Positions 19,704 through 30,484 of a DNA stretch of 64,000 bases are shown piece by piece. Both the position numbers and the translations under genes were made by a program. Every line of letters begins with the position of its first letter. Position 1 is the stretch's first letter. Origin of the DNA: RGIG5952 sp045627605 (GTDB lineage: Bacteria > Verrucomicrobiota > Kiritimatiellia > RFP12 > JAAYLN01); contig JAZQOA010000056.1 in NCBI GenBank assembly GCA_045627605.1, positions 1 to 64,000 of the forward strand, in the 5' to 3' direction. The notes below the pieces were generated by a model. That model searched no databases and was not told where the DNA came from. It saw nothing but the letters and a program-made list of their open reading frames with translations.

Positions 19704-21740
19704 ATGAAACGGTACGCGATACAGGCCCTGGTCGTGTTATTGGTCATTTATTTCGCCGGCCTCCCGTCGTCGGCCTGGAACAACCAGATGGGCCCCTGGG
19801 CGGCAGGCGCATTGCCCGCCTGGATGCTCCTTTCCATCGCGTTGCCTCTGGCCGCAGCCCTCGTTCTCCTGCCGCTCCGAAGGCTCCGCGTCTCTCCCTA
19901 TTCCGCCATAGTCCCCCTCGCCGTTCTCATCTGCGGCCAATGCATCTGCCTTAGGGCGGCCTGGCCCGTCGCCATCGGCAAGATGGCGCAGGGCATCGAC
20001 CACCCCGCCTTCCTGTTCCGCCTGCGCGAATTCTTCACGGCCTTTCCTGCGCTCGGCAGCTACAACCCGTGGTGGAATGCCGGAACTGAACATTTCATCG
20101 GCGTCACAAGCGGCGCCCATGGCTTCGCCTTCCTTCTGTCCCCCTTCCTTCTTTTCGCGCCTCTTGAAACGGCCTATTCCGCCGCCTTGCTCTTCTGGAT
20201 GGCCGTGGGGTTTCCCTGGCTCACGGTCTTCGCATTGAGACGCGCCGGCCTACGCCTTGCCGCCGCCGCAGCAGGAGGCCTCATGATGCTCGCCTTCACG
20301 CGGGCGGAGTTTCTTTTCTTCTGGCAGTCCGGGAATCTGGGCGGCATGGTCGCGGCCATGCTTGCGCCTTCCATCGCGGCCATCGCCTACCGCATTGCCG
20401 TGCAAAGACGAGGGACCTGGCTTGACACCGCGCTTCTTGCCGCCATGGCCTGGCTTTCGTGCATCTGGACGCCCGGGGTCTTCACCTGCGCCGGACTCTT
20501 CCTGGGCTGGCTCTGCTTCGCGAAACGCTGGACCCGTCCTTCCCTTGCCCAGATGGCCGTTGCCGGCGCCGCGACACTTCTCCTCCTCTTGCCGTGGCTT
20601 TGGACGACCTTCTTCCCCGCGCGCGGAATCGTGAACTACGTGGCCGGCGGGTCGGGACTTCCAGGTGAATCCGCCCCGCATATGCTCGCCGTCGGCCTCG
20701 GCCAACTCGCCCGGCGCATCCGCGAATGGCACCCGCTCATCGCAATTCTCGGCATTGGCGGCACGCTCTTCGCGCTGCGCAAGCCGATGCGCAAGTGGAT
20801 GGCCCCCCTTTTCGTCCTCCTTTGCGCCGTCACCGTTGCCATCGGCTTCAAACGCACCTCCCAGCTCGACCGCGTCGCAATCCAGCTCGCCGCCGCCTTG
20901 GTCTTCCCCGCGGCCACCGTCTTCTCGCACATCGTGCGCGCCGTCGGAAACGCCCGCGGCCCCCGCAAGATCATGCCCGCCCTCTTCCTAACCGTCGCCA
21001 CCGCATTCCTCTTGCTGGGGTCCGTCATCGCCGACCTCCACTACGCCGGGAAGAGCGATTTCAAACTTTGGCCCGCACAGGCCCCCGTCTACGATTTCGC
21101 CAACTGGATCCACGAAAATGTTCCGGCCGGCGGACGCCTCGCCTTCTCCGGCGTCACCGACTGCAAATTCGAATGGGGAAAGCCCACCTACCTCCCCGTC
21201 CTTTCCGGTCGGGAAATGATGTCCGACGACTACTATGGCTACCCCAAGGGCCTCACCGAACGCAACTACCCGCCGAAATACTACCGCAAGAGCGACGAAC
21301 GCTTCATGCGCTTCTCAGACGCCTACGGCATCACGCACTGGGTGGTGACGGACAGCCATGGCAAGACCTTCTTCGACGGGCATCCCGAATTCTTCGAACT
21401 CGCCGACTACCGCACGCAGCAGAGCACGCACATCTACACGTACAGGCGCGTCAACCAACCCGAACCGACGCGCTGCCTCATCGGCAAGGCCAACGTCTCG
21501 GCGCGGGAAAACCGCATCGTGGTCACGCCCGACGGCCGACAGGACGAAATCGTCATTCGCTACAATTGGCGCCCGGGTCTCCGCTGCAAAACGAAAGGCG
21601 CGGAAATCCACCCCTACGATGTCGACGGCAACATCAAATTCATCGCGGTCCGCCCCGGCGGAAACAATTCCGTCGTCATCGGCTACAGGCCGACCTGGCA
21701 CCCGCTTCTCCCCAACTTCGACGGCACCTTCCACCACTAA
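19704..21740 (+). CDS. Large polytopic membrane protein, YfhO/6-PTPS-related-like
   Basis: 678 residues with about 12 membrane segments in the first 430 residues and a C-terminal soluble domain (about 450-678). The periplasmic loop ALGSYNPWWNAGTEHFIG resembles the first loop of YfhO/PTPS-related membrane proteins, and YLPVLSGREMMSDDYYGYPKG resembles their later domain. This suggests a GT-C-like transferase acting on lipid-linked sugar. The ATG at 19704 lies just after the previous stop (TGA at 19700-19702). It is probably cotranscribed with the preceding two genes. Confidence 0.7.
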   Translation: MKRYAIQALVVLLVIYFAGLPSSAWNNQMGPWAAGALPAWMLLSIALPLAAALVLLPLRRLRVSPYSAIVPLAVLICGQCICLRAAWPVAIGKMAQGIDHPAFLFRLREFFTAFPALGSYNPWWNAGTEHFIGVTSGAHGFAFLLSPFLLFAPLETAYSAALLFWMAVGFPWLTVFALRRAGLRLAAAAAGGLMMLAFTRAEFLFFWQSGNLGGMVAAMLAPSIAAIAYRIAVQRRGTWLDTALLAAMAWLSCIWTPGVFTCAGLFLGWLCFAKRWTRPSLAQMAVAGAATLLLLLPWLWTTFFPARGIVNYVAGGSGLPGESAPHMLAVGLGQLARRIREWHPLIAILGIGGTLFALRKPMRKWMAPLFVLLCAVTVAIGFKRTSQLDRVAIQLAAALVFPAATVFSHIVRAVGNARGPRKIMPALFLTVATAFLLLGSVIADLHYAGKSDFKLWPAQAPVYDFANWIHENVPAGGRLAFSGVTDCKFEWGKPTYLPVLSGREMMSDDYYGYPKGLTERNYPPKYYRKSDERFMRFSDAYGITHWVVTDSHGKTFFDGHPEFFELADYRTQQSTHIYTYRRVNQPEPTRCLIGKANVSARENRIVVTPDGRQDEIVIRYNWRPGLRCKTKGAEIHPYDVDGNIKFIAVRPGGNNSVVIGYRPTWHPLLPNFDGTFHH

Positions 21741-21770
21741 CGCGGCAACCGCGAAAAAGCAATATGGAGA

Positions 21771-22235
21771 CTGAATAAGGGGACAGTCCCTTTATGCTAT
21801 AGCTATAAAATACTTACAAACAGCCTATTGGAGATGAATTGACTTTTACGGTCCCTATGCCGGACGACGCCGGGAGAGGCCGCGGTCACCAAGCTGTTTA
21901 GCGACGAGCATGCGGTATTCCCGGACTGAATAAGGGGACAGTCCCTTTATGCTATAGCAATAAAATACTTACAAACAGTCTATTGGAGATGAATTGACTT
22001 TTGTGGTCCCTATGCCGGACGACGCCGGGCGAGGCCACAGTCACCAAGCTGTTTGGCGACGAGCATGCGGTATTCCCGGACTGAATAAGGGAACAGTCCC
22101 TTTATGCTATAGCAATAAAATACATACAAACAGTCTATTGGAGACGAATTGACTTTTACGGTCCCTACGCCGGACGACGCCGGGCGAGGCCGCGGTCACC
22201 AAGCTGTTTGGCGACGAGCATGCGGTATTCCCGGA
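21771..22235 (-). repeat. Three tandem 155-bp repeats carrying the 3' tail of the MATE gene
   Basis: Units are 21771-21925, 21926-22080 and 22081-22235, each exactly 155 bp and differing at only a few positions. Unit 3 includes the last 23 codons and stop of the MATE gene; units 1 and 2 repeat those codons in register (ending ARRRPA or SRRRPA plus TAG) but lack the rest of the gene. Each unit also has GGGGACAGTCCC (GGGAACAGTCCC in unit 3), a TGCTATAGC palindrome and an A-rich stretch. The 21741-21770 remainder shows nothing recognisable. Confidence 0.92.
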
Positions 22236-23628
22236 GAAGCGGCGGCACCGTGGCGATTTGCGCGACGACATCCGAAACGGGCATCGCCAGCCAAACGGCG
22301 AGAATGTGGTCGTCCATGAAATACGGGAGAATCCAGACGATGGGCAGCAGGCAGAAGCATTGCCGGAGCAACGAGAGCAGAATGGCCGTCAGGGGGCGTC
22401 CGACGGCCTGGAAATAGGTTGTCGCCGAGACATTGACGAAAATCGTCCAGATCATGCAGTTGCCAATGCGAATGGCCCGGGAGGCCGCCGCCACAACCGC
22501 CGGGTCGTTGGCGAAGCACCGCGCAAAAAACCGGGCGAAAATCTCCATGGCGAGGCAGGAGAAGAGGCACGTCCCCGCCGTGAGGCGCAAGCCGAGGACA
22601 AGTGACTTGCGGACGCGCCCGAAATTCTCCGCGCCCCAGTTGAAGCCGATGATCGGGGCGAGCCCCTGCTGAACGCCGTGCGTCGGGATGAAGAAAAGGA
22701 ACATCACGGTGTTGACGATGCCGAAGGCGCAAATCTGGATGGTGCCGTCCTCGGGCGTCCCCGACCAGCGGGCGAACGCATGGTTCATCGAAAAGCCTAT
22801 GACCGAGGCCATGATCTGCATCAGGCACGGCGAAAGGCCAATGGCCAGCGCCCGCGGGGCAAGGTCCTTGTAGATCCTGACGCAGGAGAGCCGCAGCCGA
22901 ACGACGGATTTCCGCGACAGGTAGTAGGAAAGTGCCGTAAGACAGGTCACGAACATCGAGATGTTCGTCGCCCAGGCGGCGCCGGCCACCCCCAGTCCAA
23001 GGCCGGGCAGCGTCATGCCCTCCGAGATGAAACCCAGCGGAATCGCCTTGAAAATGAAGAACGGGTCGAGGACGACGTTCGTGAGGCATCCCACGACCAT
23101 GCACCACATCGACTGCTTCGGGGAGCCTTCCGCGCGCATCGTGGCGGAAAGTCCGAAGCCCAGGTGCGCGAAGATGTTGAAGAAAATGGTAATCGAAAGA
23201 TACTGGAGGGCGAGCCTCATCGTCTCCGCCGTTGCGCCATCGCCGGCCATCAGTTGGAGGAGCGGGCGGAAGCCGAAGAAAAACATCAGCGGCGGGAAAA
23301 CCAGGCCGAACAGCAATTTCATCGCGACGCACTGCCCGAGCGCCCGCTCGGCGTCGTGCATTTTGTTCGCCCCGAGGCTGATCGAGAGGATGGTCGAGGA
23401 TCCCATGCCGATCAACACGCCGATCGCGCCAAGCGCCCCCATGACCGGGAACGTCAGCGTAAGGCCGGCGATGGCGTCGGGACCACAGCCCTGGCCGATG
23501 TACACGCGGTCGACGACGTTGTAGAGCTGGTTGATCGTCATCGTGACCACGGCGGGCCACGCATAGCGCAGGATGAGCGGGAGAATGCTCCCCGACCCCA
23601 TCGCGTCGAGTTTTCCTGACTTGTCCAT
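22165..23628 (-). CDS. MATE family multidrug/Na+ antiporter
   Basis: 487 residues with 12 membrane segments and typical MATE features: PAVVTMTINQLYNVVDRVYIG in the first helix pair, LGANKMHDAERALG, then PIIGFNWGAENFGR in the second half. It is closest to the MepA/DinF-like branch and should export cationic drugs or metabolites using an ion gradient. The start at 23628 gives a 12-residue hydrophilic N-terminus. The gene's last 23 codons lie inside the tandem repeat downstream. The htpG terminator at 23651-23682 separates it from the chaperone genes. Confidence 0.9.
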   Translation of the reverse strand: MDKSGKLDAMGSGSILPLILRYAWPAVVTMTINQLYNVVDRVYIGQGCGPDAIAGLTLTFPVMGALGAIGVLIGMGSSTILSISLGANKMHDAERALGQCVAMKLLFGLVFPPLMFFFGFRPLLQLMAGDGATAETMRLALQYLSITIFFNIFAHLGFGLSATMRAEGSPKQSMWCMVVGCLTNVVLDPFFIFKAIPLGFISEGMTLPGLGLGVAGAAWATNISMFVTCLTALSYYLSRKSVVRLRLSCVRIYKDLAPRALAIGLSPCLMQIMASVIGFSMNHAFARWSGTPEDGTIQICAFGIVNTVMFLFFIPTHGVQQGLAPIIGFNWGAENFGRVRKSLVLGLRLTAGTCLFSCLAMEIFARFFARCFANDPAVVAAASRAIRIGNCMIWTIFVNVSATTYFQAVGRPLTAILLSLLRQCFCLLPIVWILPYFMDDHILAVWLAMPVSDVVAQIATVPPLLREYRMLVAKQLGDRGLARRRPA

Positions 23629-23650
23629 CTTCCGGTTTTTCCAAAGCAGA

Positions 23651-23682
23651 AAACCCCCGGTGGCTTTTGCCGCCGGGGGTTT
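23651..23682 (-). terminator. Rho-independent terminator of htpG
   Basis: A 14-bp stem (AAACCCCCGGTGGC with its complement, one G-T pair) around a TTTT loop, with A and T runs in the arms. It lies 18 bases after the htpG stop and could work in both directions. Confidence 0.8.
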
Positions 23683-23700
23683 CCCCTGTCTTGCGTTTTC

Positions 23701-25605
23701 CTACAGCAGGCCCGAGACAAGCTTGACGAAGTCAAGCGGGTTGCGGGGCTGCGACCCTTCGCCCACGAGGGCGAGGTCATAGAGCGCCCCGATCTTCGAG
23801 AGGAGCGCCTCGTCGTCGCGGACTTCCGACTTGAGTTCGTCGGCCAGGCGCTTCATCACGGGGTGCCTGGGGTTGAGCTCGAGGATGCGGAGTTGCTTCG
23901 GGACGTCCTGGCCCATCGCCTTCATCATGCGGACCATGGTCTGGTTCATCGCGCCTTCTTCCGCGACAAGGCAGCAGGCGCTGTCCGTGAGGCGGGGCGA
24001 GAGACGGACGTCCTTGACGTCTTCCTTCAGCTTGTCCTTGATGAAGTCGAGAAGCGCCTTGTACTCCTTGCCGGCCTCTTCGAGATCCTTCTTCTCGGCG
24101 GCCTTCTCCTCGTCGGTGCCGAGCTCGATCTCGCCCTTGTCGATGGCGCGAAGCTTGCATCCGTCGTATTCGGAGAGGGTTTCGAGCATCCACTCGTCTA
24201 CAGGGTCGGTGAAGAAAAGCACGTCGAGCCCGCGCTTGCGGAAAGCTTCGAGCTGCGGGGAGTTCCTGGCGTTTTCAAGAGACTCCGCGACAAGGTAGTA
24301 GATGTCCTTCTGGCCTTCGGGCATGGCATCCTTGTAGGCCTTGAGCGTGGTCATCTTGCCGCCCTCGGTCTTGACGGATGCGAACATCAGGAGTTCCTTG
24401 AGCTTGTCGGCGTGCTCGTAGTCGGAATGGACGCCTTCCTTGAGGACCTTTCCAAAGCCGCGGAAGAAGTCGAGGTAGGTGTCGGCGTTGTCCTTCTTGA
24501 GCGCCTCGAGATCGGCGAGGATCTTGCCGACGAGCGACGAACGCATCTTGCGGATCACGGCGTCGTCCTGCAACATTTCGCGCGAAACATTGAGCGGCAG
24601 GTCCGAGGAGTCCACCACGCCCTTGACGAAGCGCAGGTACTCGGGCAGGAGCTCCTCGAAGTCGGAGCCGATGAAGACGTTGCGCACGTAGAGCTGCAGG
24701 CCGTGCTTGCGGTTGGGCATGAAGAGGTCGAAGCCGGGCTTCGGCGGGATGAAAAGCAACGCCTTGAACTCGAGCTGCCCCTCGGCCGAGTAGTGGATCG
24801 TGCGGAGCGGCGCCTCGTAGTCGTGCGTGACGTGCTTGTAGAACTCGGCGTATTCCTCGTCCTTGATCTCGTTCTTCGCGCGGCGCCAAATCGCGCGCAT
24901 CGTGTTCAGCGGCTTCTGCTCGTCCTCTTCGCGGCGCTTCCTGTCCTCATCCTTCTCGTCGGCGGGGACTTCGGCGTTGCGGAAGCGGATCGGGTAGGCG
25001 ATGAAGTCGGAGTACTGCTTGACAAGCGACTTGATTTCCCACGAGTCGAGGAACTGCTTGTGGGCCTCGCCGAGCTTGAGCGTGATCGTCGTACCGGGCG
25101 CGGTGCGGTCGGAGGGCTCGATCGTGTAGTTGCCCTTGCCGTCGGAAATCCAGCGGACGGCCTCGTTGCCCTCGCCGCGGCGGAGCGTGTCGACCTTGAC
25201 CATGTCCGCAACCATGAAGGCGGCGTAGAAGCCGACGCCGAACTGGCCGATCATCTCGGGTGCGCCGGCGGCGTCCTTCTTGAGGGAGTCCATGAACGCC
25301 TGGGTGCCGGAACGGGCGATCGTGCCGAGGTTCGACTCCGCCTCCTCGGCGGTCATGCCGATGCCGTTGTCCGAAATCCTGAGTGTGCCATCCTTCTTGT
25401 TGGCCTCGATTGAGATCGCCCATTCGGGGGAGTCCGCCACGAGGGTCTTGTCCGTGAGGCCGAGGTACTGCGCGCGGTCGATGGCGTCGGATGCGTTTGA
25501 GATAAGTTCGCGCAGGAAGATTTCCTTCTTCGAGTAGAGCGAGTTCACGACGAGGTCGAGCATCTCGCCGACTTCCGCCTGGAATGCCTTGGTTTTCTTT
25601 TCCAT
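23701..25605 (-). CDS. htpG: Molecular chaperone HtpG (Hsp90)
   Basis: 634 residues. The N-terminal GHKL ATPase domain has ELISNASDAIDRAQ, DNGIGMTAEEAESNLGTIA and GQFGVGFYAAFMVAD. Middle-domain motifs include FVKGVVDSSDLPLNVSREM and the catalytic-loop Arg region. The C-terminal dimerisation domain ends near 634. It assists folding and remodelling of client proteins in the cytosol. It is last in a chaperone cluster with groEL, groES and dnaK, but a strong terminator follows groEL, so it probably has its own promoter. Confidence 0.96.
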   Translation of the reverse strand: MEKKTKAFQAEVGEMLDLVVNSLYSKKEIFLRELISNASDAIDRAQYLGLTDKTLVADSPEWAISIEANKKDGTLRISDNGIGMTAEEAESNLGTIARSGTQAFMDSLKKDAAGAPEMIGQFGVGFYAAFMVADMVKVDTLRRGEGNEAVRWISDGKGNYTIEPSDRTAPGTTITLKLGEAHKQFLDSWEIKSLVKQYSDFIAYPIRFRNAEVPADEKDEDRKRREEDEQKPLNTMRAIWRRAKNEIKDEEYAEFYKHVTHDYEAPLRTIHYSAEGQLEFKALLFIPPKPGFDLFMPNRKHGLQLYVRNVFIGSDFEELLPEYLRFVKGVVDSSDLPLNVSREMLQDDAVIRKMRSSLVGKILADLEALKKDNADTYLDFFRGFGKVLKEGVHSDYEHADKLKELLMFASVKTEGGKMTTLKAYKDAMPEGQKDIYYLVAESLENARNSPQLEAFRKRGLDVLFFTDPVDEWMLETLSEYDGCKLRAIDKGEIELGTDEEKAAEKKDLEEAGKEYKALLDFIKDKLKEDVKDVRLSPRLTDSACCLVAEEGAMNQTMVRMMKAMGQDVPKQLRILELNPRHPVMKRLADELKSEVRDDEALLSKIGALYDLALVGEGSQPRNPLDFVKLVSGLL

Positions 25606-25652
25606 AAGTTAAGATTCCCTATTTTGCTTTTCGAGTCAGGTGTTAAAAACAA

Positions 25653-25678
25653 GGGGCCGGGGCGGATGCCCCGGCCCC
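25653..25678 (-). terminator. Rho-independent terminator of groEL
   Basis: A perfect 11-bp GC stem (GGGGCCGGGGC) with a 4-base loop, followed on the minus strand by TTGTTTTTAA. Confidence 0.85.
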
Positions 25679-25698
25679 CCGCGTGAGAACGGGACGGA

Positions 25699-27345
<1,647 letters not shown>

Positions 27346-27402
27346 TTTTATTTCTCCTTTTGCCGCGGCGGCCGCCGGTGGGCGCCGCCGCGAAACCGAT
27401 GT

Positions 27403-27690
27403 TTATTCGAGAACGCCGAGAAGATCCTCTTCGCGGACGAGCTGGTAGGTCTTGTCGTCGAGCTTGACCTCGGTCCCGCCGTACTTCGGCAGGAGGACGC
27501 GGTCGCCGACCTTGACGTCGAACTTGAGTTCCTTGCCGTCCTTGTCGCGCTTGACGCCGACGGCGATCACCTTGCCCTCCATGGGCTTTTCCTTGGCGGT
27601 GTCGGGAATGTAGATGCCGCCCTTGAGCTGTTCCTTAGCCTCGACAGGCTCGATGAGCACGCGCTCACCCAGGGGTCTGATTTTAGCCAT
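27403..27690 (-). CDS. groES: Co-chaperonin GroES
   Basis: 95 residues with IRPLGERVLIEPVEAKE at the start, the mobile loop KEQLKGGIYIPDTAKEKP, and the C-terminal KLDDKTYQLVREEDLLGVLE. It caps GroEL. It lies between dnaK and groEL on the same strand, with a GC hairpin (about 27727-27762) in the 79-base gap from dnaK. Confidence 0.98.
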   Translation of the reverse strand: MAKIRPLGERVLIEPVEAKEQLKGGIYIPDTAKEKPMEGKVIAVGVKRDKDGKELKFDVKVGDRVLLPKYGGTEVKLDDKTYQLVREEDLLGVLE

Positions 27691-27769
27691 GATGTGTTTT
27701 CTCCGTTGTTGTTGGTTAGGAATTGTCCCGCGGCGGCGTGGTGGGGTCGCCGCCGCGGGGAAGTCGAAG

Positions 27770-29680
27770 TTAGTTGTTCATCGTGAAGTCGCCGTCGATG
27801 ACGTCGTCGTCCTTCTTCGCGCCGGCGTCGCCGCCGGGCGGAGGCGGGGGAGGCGTGCCGGCGCCCGGCTGGGCGCCCTGCGCGCCGGCCTGCTGGGAGT
27901 AGAGCTCCTGGCCGATGGCCTGCACCGCGGTCATGAGCGCCTCCTTCTTGGCCTTGATGGCCGCGAGGTCGGAGCCCTTGAGCGCGTCCTTGAGGTCGGC
28001 GAGCGCCTTCTCGACCGGGGCCTTCTTCTCGGCGGAGATCTTGTCGCCGCTTTCCTTGAGGGCCTTCTCGGTCTGGTAGACCGCGCTGTCCGCCTGGTTG
28101 CGCTCGTCGATCTCCTCCTTGCGCTTCTCGTCCTCGGCCGCGTGGGCCTCGGCGTCCTTGCGCATCCGCTCGACCTCCTCCTTGGAGAGGCCCGAGGGGG
28201 CGGTGATCGTGATCTTCTGCTCCTTGCCCGTGCCGAGATCCTTGGCGCTCACGTTGAGGATGCCGTTGGCGTCGATGTCGAAGGTGACCTCGATCTGCGG
28301 GACGCCGCGCGGCGCCGGCGCGATGCCGTCGAGCATGAAGTTGCCGATCTTCTTGTTGTCCGCCGCCATCTTGCGCTCGCCCTGGAGCACCACGATGTCG
28401 ACGCCGGGCTGGTTGTCCGCGGCCGTGGAGAAGATTTCGCTCTTCTTCGTCGGGATCGTCGTGTTGCGCTCGATGAGCGGCGTGGAGATGCCGCCGAGCG
28501 TCATGATGCCAAGCGTGAGCGGCGTGACGTCGAGGAGGAGCACGTCCTTGACCTCGCCCTTGAGGATGCCGCCCTGGATCGAGGCGCCGATCGCCACGAC
28601 TTCGTCGGGGTTCACGCCCTTGTGCGGCTCCTTGCCGAAGACCTCCTTGGCCTGGTCCTGGAGGCGCGGCATGCGGGTCTGGCCGCCGACGAGGACGACT
28701 TCGTCGACCTTGTCGATGGAGGCGTCGCGCATGCAGCCGCGGCAGGGGCCGACCGTCCGCTGGACGAGCGACTCGGAGAGCTGCTCGAGCTTGGCGCGGG
28801 TGAGGGTGAGCTGGAGGTGCTTGGGGCCGGTCGCGTCGGCGGTGATGAAGGGGAGGTTGATCTCCGAGTTCATCGCGCTCGAAAGCTCGATCTTGGCCTT
28901 CTCCGCCGCCTCGCGGAGGCGCTGGAGCGCCATCTCGTCCTTCGAGAGGTCGATGCCGTTGGAGGCCTTGAAGTCGTCGATCATCCAGCGCATCACGGCC
29001 TGGTCGAGGTCGTCGCCGCCGAGGTGCGTGTCGCCGTTGGTGGCCATGACCTCGAAGACGCCGTCGCCGATGTCGAGGATCGAGACGTCGAACGTGCCGC
29101 CGCCGAAGTCGTAGACCGCGATCTTCTCGTCCTTCTTCTTGTCGAGGCCGTAGGCGAGCGACGCCGCGGTCGGCTCGTTGATGATGCGCTTGACGTCGAG
29201 GCCCGCGATGCGGCCCGCGTCCTTGGTCGCCTGGCGCTGGCTGTCGTTGAAGTACGCCGGGACGGTGATGACCGCCTCGGTGATCTTCTCGCCCAGGAAG
29301 GCCTCGGCGTCGGTCTTGAGCTTCTGGAGGATCATCGCCGAGATCTCGGGCGGCGAGTAGGTCTTGTCGCCGACCTTGACGTGGGCGTCGCCGTTGGCGG
29401 CGCGGACCACCTCGTACGGCACGAGGTCGATTTCCTGCGAGACCTCGTCGTACTTGCGGCCCATGAAGCGCTTGATCGAGTAAATCGTCATCTTGGGGTT
29501 CGTGACGGCCTGGCGCTTGGCGGCCTGGCCGACGAGACGCTCGCCGTTCTTCGTGAAGGCGACAATCGACGGCGTCGTACGCGCACCCTCGGCGTTGGGG
29601 ATTACGGTAGGCTGGCCGCCTTCCATGACGGCCATGCACGAATTGGTCGTGCCCAAGTCTATTCCAAGTACTTTTGACAT
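27770..29680 (-). CDS. dnaK: Molecular chaperone DnaK (Hsp70)
   Basis: 636 residues. The ATPase domain opens with VLGIDLGTTNSCMAV and has VYDFGGGTFDVSILDIGDG and VVLVGGQTRMPRLQ. The substrate domain has EVTFDIDANGILNVSAKD, and the C-terminus is Gly/Pro-rich then DGDFTMNN. The ATG at 29680 is preferred: AAAGGAG lies 9 bases upstream and the protein starts normally here. A 30-residue upstream extension has no support. No CIRCE palindrome is visible upstream; a weak TTGGCA and TGAATATTA pair on the minus strand around 29740-29765 may be the promoter. DnaJ and GrpE are not in the window. Confidence 0.97.
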   Translation of the reverse strand: MSKVLGIDLGTTNSCMAVMEGGQPTVIPNAEGARTTPSIVAFTKNGERLVGQAAKRQAVTNPKMTIYSIKRFMGRKYDEVSQEIDLVPYEVVRAANGDAHVKVGDKTYSPPEISAMILQKLKTDAEAFLGEKITEAVITVPAYFNDSQRQATKDAGRIAGLDVKRIINEPTAASLAYGLDKKKDEKIAVYDFGGGTFDVSILDIGDGVFEVMATNGDTHLGGDDLDQAVMRWMIDDFKASNGIDLSKDEMALQRLREAAEKAKIELSSAMNSEINLPFITADATGPKHLQLTLTRAKLEQLSESLVQRTVGPCRGCMRDASIDKVDEVVLVGGQTRMPRLQDQAKEVFGKEPHKGVNPDEVVAIGASIQGGILKGEVKDVLLLDVTPLTLGIMTLGGISTPLIERNTTIPTKKSEIFSTAADNQPGVDIVVLQGERKMAADNKKIGNFMLDGIAPAPRGVPQIEVTFDIDANGILNVSAKDLGTGKEQKITITAPSGLSKEEVERMRKDAEAHAAEDEKRKEEIDERNQADSAVYQTEKALKESGDKISAEKKAPVEKALADLKDALKGSDLAAIKAKKEALMTAVQAIGQELYSQQAGAQGAQPGAGTPPPPPPGGDAGAKKDDDVIDGDFTMNN

Positions 29681-29918
29681 TTTCTGTTTCTCCTTTGTGC
29701 CGCCCTCTACGTCTCTTTTCGACTGGAGCGGTCGCCTAATATTCAAGCAATCGCCATGCCAACTTTGCAAGGCCTCGGCATTTCATCGCGCCAAACACCT
29801 GCGCAACAACTTTCTAATTTAATGAAAACAAAAATTGGCACACGGGGCCTGTCACACCGTGAATGTCACACTTTTCCGGACGCCAACCCAAAACTGCGAC
29901 ATCGTGTCACACCCCGGT
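29681..29918. other. dnaK leader and upstream spacer
   Basis: It contains the dnaK ribosome site and possible promoter. Beyond 29830 there are only three scattered TGTCACA words and no coding signal that I can support. Confidence 0.4.
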
Positions 29919-30216
29919 TGCGGCGGCGCGAACCTTTCGCGTCTCGTGTCCTTCTGCGGCGAGCAAGGGCGTGAGACACGAGACGAGAGACATGAAGCAC
30001 CAGCTCCATCCTCGATCAACTGCGGCGGCGGGGCGATCCTTTCGCGTCTCGTGTCTCGCGTCTCGTGTCCTTCTGCGGTGAGCAAGGGCGTGAGACACGA
30101 GACGCGAGACATGAAGCACCAGCTCCATCCTCGATCAACTGCGGCAGCGGGGCGATCCTTTCGCGACTCGTGTCTCGCGTCGCGTGTCCTCTGCGGTAAG
30201 CGAGGGCGTGAAGCAC
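29919..30216. repeat. Hairpin-rich repeat array A (2.6 units)
   Basis: Units of about 102-119 bp begin near 29919, 30021 and 30140. Each combines an arm of GTCTCGCGTCTCGTGTC type, a 24-base loop with TGCGGTGAGCAAGGGC, the complementary arm, and a constant linker CACCAGCTCCATCCTCGATC. The best stem is perfect over 17 bp (30053-30069 with 30094-30110). The same family recurs at 31027-31162 and 39151-39571, always next to dinJ-yafQ copies. Confidence 0.9.
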
Positions 30217-30223
30217 CCAAAAA

Positions 30224-30259
30224 GCATCGTGTGCGCGTCTTCAAACGCGCACACGATGC
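30224..30259 (-). terminator. Strong terminator after the orphan C-terminal fragment
   Basis: A perfect 15-bp stem (GCATCGTGTGCGCGT) with a 6-base loop. On the minus strand it is followed by TTTTTGGG and sits 8 bases after the fragment's stop codon. Confidence 0.85.
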
Positions 30260-30267
30260 CGCCACCC

Positions 30268-30413
30268 TACTTCATTTCGACCTTGACGTGGAAGAACCGG
30301 TGCGACGCCTCGACGGGGCTGCTCCACATGCCGCCGAGTTCCGCCTTGCCCTTGATCGTGTAGGTGCGCTTCGCCTCGTCCTCGGGCGGCGTGAAGGCAC
30401 CGTCTGACCAGAA
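30268..30413 (-). pseudogene. Orphan C-terminal fragment of a BspA/MBG-type exported protein
   Basis: About 45 codons almost identical to the C-terminus of the gene at 33050-37192 (EASHRFFHVKVEMK plus stop; GGMWSSPVEASHR here against GGTWSSPVEASHR there). Upstream of the Pro-Pro-Glu segment the similarity stops and no start codon or signal peptide exists. It is a gene remnant with its own terminator, left by recombination between related genes. Confidence 0.85.
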
Positions 30414-30419
30414 ATACGC

Positions 30420-30452
30420 TTGCGATAACACCGTAATTCATGTATACTATAC
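30420..30452 (+). promoter_or_regulatory. dinJ promoter with overlapping palindromic operator
   Basis: TTGCGA, 17 bases, TATACT (30443-30448). The perfect palindrome GTATACTATAC (30442-30452) covers the -10, a likely autorepression site for the DinJ-YafQ complex. Both are conserved in the second copy at 38721-38753. Confidence 0.65.
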
Positions 30453-30484
30453 GGCAAAAACAAGCCAAATGAGGTAGGTTCACA

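Noticed and set aside
22196..23644. A 482-codon minus-strand frame overlapping the MATE gene
   Set aside because: An Arg/His/Pro-rich shadow; the other frame contains the complete MATE transporter.
29681..29830. CIRCE operator for HrcA upstream of dnaK
   Set aside because: I looked for the TTAGCACTC inverted repeat and did not find it.
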